DNA of 47,365 bases from an uncultured Erysipelotrichaceae bacterium (GTDB lineage: Bacteria > Bacillota_I > Bacilli_A > Erysipelotrichales > Erysipelotrichaceae). The stretch spans positions 1-47,365 of the forward strand of contig CALCFG010000134.1 in NCBI GenBank assembly GCA_937900565.1, written 5' to 3'. Shown here in pieces: positions 1 to 7,044 of the stretch (its first letter is position 1; every line of letters starts with the position of its first letter). The translations under genes and the position numbers were made by a program. A model generated the notes under the pieces. The model had not been told where the DNA came from, did no database searches, and saw nothing but the letters and a program-made list of their open reading frames with translations.

Positions 1-1804
1 CAACATCCTCAAAATGTTTTCGACTTAAATTAATACTTATAGGATATACCGGAAGATTATTTTGTTTTCGATTGGCCAACCATTCACACACATGATTAAA
101 TACGTAGCGATCAATTTCTGTCACTCGCCCAATTTCTTCAAATAACGGAACAAATTTATCCGGTGTTAAAAATCCTACACCAGGGCAATCCCAGCGTACC
201 AACGCTTCCAGCCCTTCCACTTGATTCGTTAATTGATTGACTTTTGGTTGAATATACAACTTAAAATCTTCATCTATTAATGACTGACTTAATCGTGCAA
301 TCAATAATTGATTATGTTTCAATTGGTTTTGTAAATTTTCATCAAAGAAAATCACTTGATTGTATTGGCTCACTTTTGCACTTTTCGAAGCAATAATTAC
401 GCGTGCTTTGATCGTTTCTAAATCATTATCTTCTGGTAACAACGCACTTGCACCAATACGAAAACTAAACATTTCATTTCCCAATGCCTTACTTAAATTA
501 ACACATTCAAATTGCAATGCATTCGTAATTTCGCGTAATCGTTTTACCACTTCATGCGGATTATTATCGTTAAGTAAAACGAAAAAATGATCCGTTTCGA
601 CGCGAGAAACATACTCAAAATGTGAACTGTCCAAAAACGTTTGAATCGTGTCATGAATTTTAACTAATAATTGATTCCCAAAACTCACGCCATATTTCTC
701 ATTGTATAGTTTAAAGCTAACCACATCTATCATAGCTAACGTAAATTGTTGGATTAAGTGTTTATCCTTTAAATAGAAAAAAGTAGCCTTTAACCCATTA
801 TTATTAATTCCTTTAGTAACTTCATCATTAAACGCCAAATATTTAAATGCTTTATTATTGCGTTTAACCGTATTATTTTGCAACAAAATAAACCCAATAA
901 ACATTAAGACAATGCCACACAAAGCCACTAATAATTGAACTAAAAAACGCCCTTGGACACTATTAAACACTTCTATTGGTACTGAATTAACTAAATACCA
1001 ATCATTTAAGCCAATATCGTGAAAAGAAAAATACATCATCTTTCCAGTTTCATTGTCTTTATATTCATAGACTCCCGAATCACTTCCGCTAAACAATTGC
1101 ATAACCATAGCGGGATCTGCTTGGATTTGTTGGGCAAGATGTAATGATGCTTGATCATCACTTGCTAACGATACTTCACCATCCAATGTTACGATATTCG
1201 TTGCCATATTTTGATCAAATACATGCGCATTGATACTATTTAATAAAACTCGCTTCGAATAGCCACCCCAAAGCAATCCCAATTCATCCCCACGATTCAT
1301 CACTGCAACTGCTACATAAAGATTCTCATCCTTAATTAAAATGGTATAACCCCTCTGGCTCACTTCTTCTTCTAACGTAGCCAACAAGCCTTGATAACCT
1401 GACTTTCTAAAATTATGAGGATATGTCCCGCCCATTGCTCGCCGATTACTTTCCAATTCGACGTATTCAATAAAATTAAACCCACATATTGCTGCCTTGC
1501 GTTGCATAAATTCTTCCAACGCTTTGATATCATCAAAATTTTTTGTATGACTTAATGAATCGGATATTGTTTGAAACATCTCTAAATTATTGTAAATTTT
1601 ACTATTGGTATTTTGTGCGACAAGTCGCGTATAATTATCCACATAATTCATGCTCATTTGCGTGGCATTTTTTTGCAATTGATAATAATTATAGAAAGTA
1701 TATCCGACCACCATGACACAAAAGCATATAAAAACAATCGATAAATTACGTGTCATTCGATTCGTTTGATCCACAGTACCATTTTTATAGAATTGCCGAT
1801 CCAT
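1..1804 (-). CDS. Membrane-anchored GGDEF-EAL protein, probable c-di-GMP phosphodiesterase (partial, C-terminus beyond window)
   Basis: About 601 residues are visible and the frame stays open to base 1. Start ATG at 1804 is preceded by a GAGGT ribosome binding site. One membrane segment lies near residues 20-40 and a second near 285-305, with a Cache-like extracellular sensor region between them. A GGDEF fold follows (about 315-470), but its active-site motif reads VETDHF near residue 400, so it should not make c-di-GMP. The EAL domain begins near residue 530 with an intact EAL motif (E533-A-L) in a typical LEALVRW context, so c-di-GMP hydrolysis is likely, with the dead GGDEF as a possible GTP-binding regulator. 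The catalytic residues further along EAL lie partly outside the window, so activity is inferred. It is separated from feoB by a terminator and is probably monocistronic. Confidence 0.85.
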   Translation of the reverse strand, partial: MDRQFYKNGTVDQTNRMTRNLSIVFICFCVMVVGYTFYNYYQLQKNATQMSMNYVDNYTRLVAQNTNSKIYNNLEMFQTISDSLSHTKNFDDIKALEEFMQRKAAICGFNFIEYVELESNRRAMGGTYPHNFRKSGYQGLLATLEEEVSQRGYTILIKDENLYVAVAVMNRGDELGLLWGGYSKRVLLNSINAHVFDQNMATNIVTLDGEVSLASDDQASLHLAQQIQADPAMVMQLFSGSDSGVYEYKDNETGKMMYFSFHDIGLNDWYLVNSVPIEVFNSVQGRFLVQLLVALCGIVLMFIGFILLQNNTVKRNNKAFKYLAFNDEVTKGINNNGLKATFFYLKDKHLIQQFTLAMIDVVSFKLYNEKYGVSFGNQLLVKIHDTIQTFLDSSHFEYVSRVETDHFFVLLNDNNPHEVVKRLREITNALQFECVNLSKALGNEMFSFRIGASALLPEDNDLETIKARVIIASKSAKVSQYNQVIFFDENLQNQLKHNQLLIARLSQSLIDEDFKLYIQPKVNQLTNQVEGLEALVRWDCPGVGFLTPDKFVPLFEEIGRVTEIDRYVFNHVCEWLANRKQNNLPVYPISINLSRKHFEDV

Positions 1805-1849
1805 AAATACCTCAAGCTGAAAGAGCTTTCTTCTTAAATATAGTAATGA

Positions 1850-1886
1850 AAAAGCGATAATTTGTCCAATGCAAGTTATCGCTTTT
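1850..1886 (-). terminator. Terminator after feoB
   Basis: An 11-bp perfect inverted repeat (AAAAGCGATAA at 1850-1860, its complement at 1876-1886, 15-nt loop) is followed on the minus strand by a short T-run. It lies between the feoB stop and the start of the GGDEF-EAL gene. Confidence 0.75.
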
Positions 1887-1920
1887 CCCTTAATTTACCA
1901 AATATAACCGATTGTTACCA

Positions 1921-3195
1921 TTAAACAATGATTAGACACACATACCGAACCAATAACGCCATCACCCACGCAATAGCACATTGACCAATCACCATCAGTA
2001 ACGCATTCTTTCCACCCAATTCCTCTTTAACTGCAGCAATCGCTGCAACACATGGTGTGTATAACAATGCAAACACAAGTAAGGAAAGCGCTGATACCCA
2101 GGATAACGATGTTTGCAAAACAGCCACTGAACCATAAAGAATGGAGAGTGTGGATACCACACTTTCTTTCGCCATAAATCCACTCACCAAAGCCACCGCA
2201 ATGCGCCAATCATTTAGTCCCAATGGTGCCAACAATGGCGCAATTATCCCAGCCAATGTTGCTAAAATTGATTGTGAAGAATCACTTACCATATTTAATC
2301 CAAAGTCAAAGTTTTGCGTAAACCAAATAACAATGGTTGCTAAAAAGATAACTGTAAACGCACGTTGCGTAAAATCTTTCACTTTATCTCCCAATAATTG
2401 CATAATATTTTTAAACGTCGGTAAGCGATAATTCGGTAATTCCATAACAAATGGCACAGCTTCACCCTTAAACGTCGTCACTTTAGTCAGCAATGCAATC
2501 AAAATTGCCATTAATATTCCACCAAAATATAATCCTAGCATTACCAATGCGCGATGTTGCGGAAAAAAGGCAGCACTTAAAAAAGCATAGATGGGCATTT
2601 TTGCACTGCAACTCATAAATGGCGTTAATAAAATCGTAAGTTTACGATCACGTTGGCTTGGCAATGTCCGTGTTGCCATTACTGCCGGCACTGTACACCC
2701 AAATCCAATTAACATCGGCACAATACTCCGCCCACTTAATCCAATCTTACGGAGCAATTTATCCATAATAAAGGCAACTCGTGCCATGTAACCCGAATCC
2801 TCCAATAGCGATAAGAAGAAAAACAATGTGACAATGATTGGTAAAAAGCTTAAAACGCCACCAACCCCATTAAATATTCCGTCAATAATTAAGGAATGTA
2901 ATACTGTACTTACATGCAAACCCGTTAACCATTGATCAACAAACACAGTGATATAAGCAATTATATTTTCCAATACACCTTGCAGAAACGCCCCAATCAC
3001 ATTAAAGGTTAAATAAAACACTATTCCCATGATTAAAGCAAACAAAGGAATACCAGTGTATTTACCCGTTAATACTTTATCAATCCGCTTACTGCGTAAG
3101 CGCTCAATACTTTCTTTTGGTTTAATTACCGTTTTTTGGGTTATGGCAACAATGTAATCAAAACGCATCGTAGCAACGGCTGCACATATATCCAT
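1921..3195 (-). CDS. feoB: FeoB ferrous iron transporter, membrane part (separated from its G domain by a frameshift)
   Basis: 424-residue open frame carrying the polytopic transport region of FeoB: the linker before the first helix (KRIDKVLTGKYTGIPLF), gate-type segments with GFGCTVPAVMATRTL and FMSCSAKMPIYA, and the C-terminal helices. It moves Fe(II) across the cytoplasmic membrane. Its first residues overlap the end of the upstream FeoA-G-domain frame by about 55 bases and it lies in the -1 frame, so the two frames look like one broken gene. The first ATG of this frame (3195) has only a weak GTGGA-like site upstream, so re-initiation giving a split FeoB is possible but not favoured. Family identity is certain; whether a working transporter is made is not. 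Confidence 0.85.
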   Translation of the reverse strand: MDICAAVATMRFDYIVAITQKTVIKPKESIERLRSKRIDKVLTGKYTGIPLFALIMGIVFYLTFNVIGAFLQGVLENIIAYITVFVDQWLTGLHVSTVLHSLIIDGIFNGVGGVLSFLPIIVTLFFFLSLLEDSGYMARVAFIMDKLLRKIGLSGRSIVPMLIGFGCTVPAVMATRTLPSQRDRKLTILLTPFMSCSAKMPIYAFLSAAFFPQHRALVMLGLYFGGILMAILIALLTKVTTFKGEAVPFVMELPNYRLPTFKNIMQLLGDKVKDFTQRAFTVIFLATIVIWFTQNFDFGLNMVSDSSQSILATLAGIIAPLLAPLGLNDWRIAVALVSGFMAKESVVSTLSILYGSVAVLQTSLSWVSALSLLVFALLYTPCVAAIAAVKEELGGKNALLMVIGQCAIAWVMALLVRYVCLIIV

Positions 3196-4229
3196 GCCAC
3201 ATCATCCACTATCTTTAGTTGAGTTTCACTTAAATCTAATTGGCTCACCATAGCATTATCTTTTTCCATTACTTTTGTAGCAGTAAAACGCACAGGCAAA
3301 TCATGATTTAAACAATCATTGCGAATCAATTCCATTGTGGCGTGAATGCCCCGATGTAAAGATGAACCAACAGCACAGAAGTCTTGCTTTAATGGTTTTT
3401 CTTGATATTTTGCCACATGCAATGCATGTGCAACTAACTCATCCACCCCTTGGTTTTTCGCTGCGCTAATCGGAATAACTGGTACCCCAAGCAACGCTTC
3501 CAATTCACTCACCTTAACACTGCCATCATTATTGCGCAATTCATCCATCATATTTAATGCAACAACCATCGGAATATCCAATTCCAACAATTGCATCGTT
3601 AAATACAAATTTCGTTCAATATTGGTTGCATCCACAATATTAATAATTCCTTTGGGATGATTTTCAAATATAAACTGACGCGTAACTACTTCTTCAGCAG
3701 TATAAGGAGATAACGAATATATACCCGGTAAATCCGTAATTAATGTCTGTTGATTACCTTTGATAATGCCATCTTTTCGATCAACCGTAACACCGGGGAA
3801 ATTACCAACATGTTGATTACTTCCCGTTAATTGATTAAATAAAGTAGTTTTTCCACAATTTTGATTACCAACAAGCGCAAAGATTAAAACTTCATCAGCT
3901 GCTAAAGCAACTTCTGTTTTCTTATCATGAAAGCGCCCACCTTCACCTAATCCAGGGTGTTCAATATCACTCATTTCAATAAAATCATGACTTTGCGCTT
4001 GTTGGCAATTGTTAGACACAACGATATTTTCTGCATCATCCAAGCGTAAACTTAACTCATACCCATGCACTTTAACTTCAATTGGATCACCCATCGGTGC
4101 ATATTTTACTACTGTTACCAATGCCCCTGGGATTAATCCCATATCTAGAAAATGTTGCCGTAACGCACCATCACCATTCACACTTAAAATTTGTACACTC
4201 TTACCAATTTGACACTCACTTAATCTCAT
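3141..4229 (-). CDS. feoB: FeoA-FeoB fusion: FeoA domain plus FeoB GTPase domain, frame lost before membrane part
   Basis: The start chosen is ATG 4229 with GAGG seven bases upstream; an in-frame TTG at 4241 lies within the ribosome binding site. Residues 1-75 form a FeoA SH3-like domain. The FeoB G domain follows, with G1 GNQNCGKTT near 121-129, G2 GNFPGVTV, G3 DLPG, a G4 variant NMMDE and G5 ISAAK, then a helical regulatory segment. The frame leaves the family after IVDDVA and ends 20 residues later in unrelated sequence; the rest of FeoB continues in the -1 frame from 3195. FeoA-FeoB fusions are known in several bacterial lineages. An iron-box-like dyad lies upstream. Confidence 0.85.
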   Translation of the reverse strand: MRLSECQIGKSVQILSVNGDGALRQHFLDMGLIPGALVTVVKYAPMGDPIEVKVHGYELSLRLDDAENIVVSNNCQQAQSHDFIEMSDIEHPGLGEGGRFHDKKTEVALAADEVLIFALVGNQNCGKTTLFNQLTGSNQHVGNFPGVTVDRKDGIIKGNQQTLITDLPGIYSLSPYTAEEVVTRQFIFENHPKGIINIVDATNIERNLYLTMQLLELDIPMVVALNMMDELRNNDGSVKVSELEALLGVPVIPISAAKNQGVDELVAHALHVAKYQEKPLKQDFCAVGSSLHRGIHATMELIRNDCLNHDLPVRFTATKVMEKDNAMVSQLDLSETQLKIVDDVAWIYVQPLLRCVLITLLP

Positions 4230-4248
4230 AACTAACCTCAATATTTTT

Positions 4249-4273
4249 ATTATACTAGTCTAACTTTAGATTA
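4249..4273 (-). promoter_or_regulatory. feoAB promoter -10 with candidate iron-responsive operator
   Basis: On the minus strand a TATAAT -10 lies at 4254-4249. Just upstream is an 8-2-8 inverted repeat, TAGTCTAA at 4256-4263 and TTAGATTA at 4266-4273, with one mismatch. Its layout resembles DtxR/IdeR/MntR-family boxes. No convincing -35 is visible. The assignment to iron regulation rests on position before feoAB. Confidence 0.45.
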
Positions 4274-4349
4274 TAAAAGTTTCTCTCAAGAAAAAATCGC
4301 TTTTTATATTTTCCATCGATTGCTTCCTAAAATCCTATTAATCGTGCAT

Positions 4350-4375
4350 AAAAAAGGCATGAGGTAAATCATGCC
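4350..4375 (-). terminator. Terminator after the P-type ATPase
   Basis: Minus-strand hairpin GGCATGA / TCATGCC with a 6-nt loop (4356-4375), followed by a run of six T. It closes the metal-efflux operon upstream of the feoAB promoter. Confidence 0.85.
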
Positions 4376-4429
4376 ATTTAAATTATTAATTCTTTCTATA
4401 CTTAAAAAACAATTAATAACATAGTTTTT

Positions 4430-6307
4430 TTAACGTGTATGTAATGCGCGCATGGAATTTAGTATCGCCAATACCATAACACCAACATCCGCAAATATTG
4501 CCGTCCACATATTACCAATACCTATGGCACCTAAAAATAGACAAGCAAATTTAATACCAATTGCAAAATAAATATTTTGGTAAACAATGCGCATGCATTT
4601 ACGTGCAAGGGCAATAGCTTTACTTACTTTTAAAAGATCATCATCCATAATTACCACATCAGCAGCTTCAATCGCGGCATCACTTCCCAGAGCACCCATA
4701 GCAATACCCACATCAGCCAATGCCAATACAGGGGCATCATTAATGCCATCGCCAACAAACAATAACGTTTGATTTGCTGCTTTGCTTTCCATTAATTGTT
4801 CAACTTTGGCTACCTTATCTTGCGGTAACAATTGTGCATGATAACTGTCTAAGCCTAGCTCCTTAGCTACTTTGTTGGCCACATTCTCACGATCACCCGT
4901 TAACATAACTAAACTTTGTACACCTTGTTCATGCAACGCAGCCATCGCTTGACCACTGCTTGGTTTTACCACATCCGAAATCACGATATGACCACCATAT
5001 TCCCCATCAATGGCAACATGCACAATGGTTCCGATACTATGGCAAGCTAAGGCATTTGCACCAACATATTCCATTAACGCTTCATTACCACAGGCAACCA
5101 CATGGTTATCCACACTCGCAACAATACCTTTACCCGCAACTTCTTTAACGTCTTTCACTCGCGTTTGATCAATCTTTTTGTTATAGGCATGCATTAAACT
5201 TTTGGCAATCGGATGTGAACTCCCACTTTCTGCCAAAGCAGCATATTCCAATAATTGGTGATCATCCATCGTGTTGTGATGAATGGCGACCACTTCAAAA
5301 ACACCTTGAGTCAATGTTCCTGTTTTATCAAAGACAGCAATTTTGGTTTGCGATAGACGTTCTAAATAATTGCTCCCTTTCACAAGAATTCCCGCCTTAC
5401 TTGCGCCACCAATTCCTGCAAAGAAACTTAACGGAATGGATATAACTAATGCACATGGGCAACTAATAACTAAAAATGTTAATGCACGATATAACCAAAT
5501 TTCCCATAACGGGCTATTACCCATAATTATGGAAATAACGGGCGGTAATAAAGCCAATGCAAGCGCACTATAGCAAACAAACGGTGTATAATAACGCGCA
5601 AATTTAGCTATAAATGCTTCAGATTTGGCTTTATTGGCCGTTGCATTTTCAACTAATTCTAAAATTTTTGCTGCAGTTGAGTCATCAAACAATTTCGTTG
5701 CCCGAATCGTTAACATCCCATTAATGTTAATACTTCCACTAATGACTTCGTCACCGCTGGTAACATTTTTTGGTAAGCTTTCACCCGTTAAAGCACTCAT
5801 ATTAAGTGCGGATTGCCCACTAATAACGACACCATCAATGGCAATTTTTTCGCCCGGTTGAACAATAAATTGATCGCCAACTTGTAAATCTTCAGCATCT
5901 TTTTCAACCAATTCATTATTTTCCAATACATGCACTGTATCTGGACGAATATCCATTAATTCGGCAATACTGGCACGACTTTTGCCCACGGCATAACTTT
6001 GAAACCATTCACCAATTTGATAAAACAACATTACTGCAACAGCTTCTAAATAATCATGACTACCACTGTAAATACCTAAAAATATTGCACCAATAGTGGC
6101 AACTGCCATTAAAAAGCATTCGTCAAATACTTGACCATGAACAATTCCTTTAAACGCTTTTTTTAATATATCGTAACCAATAATTAAATAGTTAATCATG
6201 TACAACACGAATCGTAACATTCCTTGCGGTTGCACTAATAGCAATGCAATAACCATTGCTATTGCAACAACGATTCGTTCTGCCATGACTTTTTGTTTTT
6301 TTGTCAT
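4430..6307 (-). CDS. P1B-type heavy-metal efflux ATPase (Zn/Cd/Pb type)
   Basis: 625 residues without an N-terminal metal-binding domain. Visible motifs are the actuator TGES (174-177), the transmembrane metal site C283-P-C285, the phosphorylation motif D327KTGT, the P1B hallmark SSHPIAKS, and GDGINDAP. The last helix region carries ADVGVMVLAILNSMRAL, where the Asp is typical of the ZntA/CadA (P1B-2) group, so export of Zn(II), Cd(II) or Pb(II) is expected rather than Cu(I). The gene begins two bases after the stop of the small heavy-metal-associated protein at 6309-6524, and the two probably form an operon controlled by the divergent ArsR regulator. Confidence 0.93.
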   Translation of the reverse strand: MTKKQKVMAERIVVAIAMVIALLLVQPQGMLRFVLYMINYLIIGYDILKKAFKGIVHGQVFDECFLMAVATIGAIFLGIYSGSHDYLEAVAVMLFYQIGEWFQSYAVGKSRASIAELMDIRPDTVHVLENNELVEKDAEDLQVGDQFIVQPGEKIAIDGVVISGQSALNMSALTGESLPKNVTSGDEVISGSININGMLTIRATKLFDDSTAAKILELVENATANKAKSEAFIAKFARYYTPFVCYSALALALLPPVISIIMGNSPLWEIWLYRALTFLVISCPCALVISIPLSFFAGIGGASKAGILVKGSNYLERLSQTKIAVFDKTGTLTQGVFEVVAIHHNTMDDHQLLEYAALAESGSSHPIAKSLMHAYNKKIDQTRVKDVKEVAGKGIVASVDNHVVACGNEALMEYVGANALACHSIGTIVHVAIDGEYGGHIVISDVVKPSSGQAMAALHEQGVQSLVMLTGDRENVANKVAKELGLDSYHAQLLPQDKVAKVEQLMESKAANQTLLFVGDGINDAPVLALADVGIAMGALGSDAAIEAADVVIMDDDLLKVSKAIALARKCMRIVYQNIYFAIGIKFACLFLGAIGIGNMWTAIFADVGVMVLAILNSMRALHTR

Positions 6308-6308
6308 A

Positions 6309-6524
6309 TTATTTTACTTCAAAGTCAGAATCAACTTTTTTACAAGCGGCAACGATATTTTTAAAAACTTCATCCGCATTAGCGCCATCATTATATTCAA
6401 CTGTCATTTTTTGTGCCATGAAGTTGATTGTTAAACTTTCTACACCTTCAACTTTACTTGCTTTATCTTCCATTAAATTTGCACAATTTGCGCAATCTAC
6501 ATAAATATTGTATTTCTTTTTCAT
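6309..6524 (-). CDS. Small heavy-metal-associated (HMA) domain protein
   Basis: 71 residues from ATG 6524, preceded by GGAGG at a 6-base distance; the earlier ATG at 6548 lies inside the operator. The sequence is a ferredoxin-like HMA domain with a CANC metal motif (CxxC) near residue 13, corresponding to the N-terminal metal-binding domain usually fused to P1B-ATPases. Here it is a separate cytosolic protein encoded immediately before an ATPase that lacks this domain. It likely delivers metal to, or regulates, that pump; copper-chaperone activity is less likely given the pump type. Confidence 0.88.
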   Translation of the reverse strand: MKKKYNIYVDCANCANLMEDKASKVEGVESLTINFMAQKMTVEYNDGANADEVFKNIVAACKKVDSDFEVK

Positions 6525-6536
6525 ATTAACCTCCAT

Positions 6537-6560
6537 ACGATTAAACATTTGTTTAATCGT
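6537..6560. promoter_or_regulatory. ArsR/SmtB-type operator, 24-bp palindrome
   Basis: Perfect 11-2-11 palindrome (ACGATTAAACA, TT, TGTTTAATCGT). It lies just upstream of the HMA gene's ribosome binding site and overlaps the -35 of the divergent repressor promoter. Length and symmetry match known SmtB/CzrA-family 12-2-12 sites. Confidence 0.8.
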
Positions 6561-6577
6561 TACATTTATAGTATACC
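6549..6577 (+). promoter_or_regulatory. Promoter of the arsR-type gene
   Basis: TTGTTT (6549-6554), 17-bp spacer, TATACC (6572-6577). The -35 is inside the palindromic operator, implying autorepression. On the minus strand TATACT at about 6575-6570 is a plausible -10 for the HMA/ATPase operon. Confidence 0.55.
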
Positions 6578-6640
6578 ACTAAACGGGACGTCGTCACTAA
6601 AAAAGTATATAATTATGTTGTTTTTAGAAAGAGGTTTACC

Positions 6641-6997
6641 ATGGATCAACTACCACACCATCATCAACATCAAGAAATCGACATGGATCATTTACCAGCA
6701 AATGATACATTTAACCCAGTTGCCGATACTTTTAAACTATTATCCGATCCAATTCGTTTGAAATTATTTTGGATATTATGTCACCATGAATTGTGTGTAC
6801 TAAACCTTGCAGCAACCGTTAACATGAGCTCACCCGCAATTGCTCATCATTTGCGAAAACTAAAAGACAACCAATTGCTTGTCAGTCGCAAAGTTGGCAA
6901 AGAAGTATATTACCATGCTGCCAATACCCCTATCGTACAAGCCTTACATCCAATGATGGAAGTTATGATGGATATACACTGCCCTAATGAAAAATAA
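6641..6997 (+). CDS. ArsR/SmtB-family metal-responsive repressor
   Basis: 118 residues, ATG 6641 with GAGG upstream. A His-rich N-terminal tail (HHHQHQ near 6-11) precedes a winged helix: VADTFKLLSDPIRLKLFWIL, the alpha-3 segment ELCVLNLA (50-57) and recognition helix SSPAIAHHLRKLK. The classic alpha-3 ELCVC motif has only its first Cys (C52; the second is Leu54). The C-terminal helix ends DIHCPNEK with a further Cys and His. With the His-rich tail this points to zinc or cadmium sensing through alpha-5 or N-terminal ligands rather than a pure alpha-3 thiolate site. It is divergent from the efflux pair. Confidence 0.9.
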   Translation: MDQLPHHHQHQEIDMDHLPANDTFNPVADTFKLLSDPIRLKLFWILCHHELCVLNLAATVNMSSPAIAHHLRKLKDNQLLVSRKVGKEVYYHAANTPIVQALHPMMEVMMDIHCPNEK

Positions 6998-7030
6998 CTT
7001 ACGCTATTTTAAATTAACGTAAGTTATTTT
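6991..7030. terminator. Bidirectional terminator between convergent genes
   Basis: 13-bp inverted repeat at 6991-7003 and 7018-7030 with a 14-nt loop and A/T runs on both sides. It overlaps the arsR-type stop codon and serves both this gene and the minus-strand gene ending at 7045. Confidence 0.85.
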
Positions 7031-7044
7031 TATATTACTTAATA

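Noticed and set aside
360..590. Small plus-strand ORF within the GGDEF-EAL gene
   Set aside because: Antisense to well-conserved GGDEF coding sequence; no ribosome binding site or family resemblance.
3141..3195. Programmed -1 frameshift in feoB
   Set aside because: No X-XXY-YYZ slippery heptamer in the overlap (sequence around GGATATATG) and no clear downstream pseudoknot.
5215..5445. Plus-strand ORFs opposite the P-type ATPase
   Set aside because: Shadows of the conserved ATPase on the other strand with His/Gln/Leu-rich low-quality translations.
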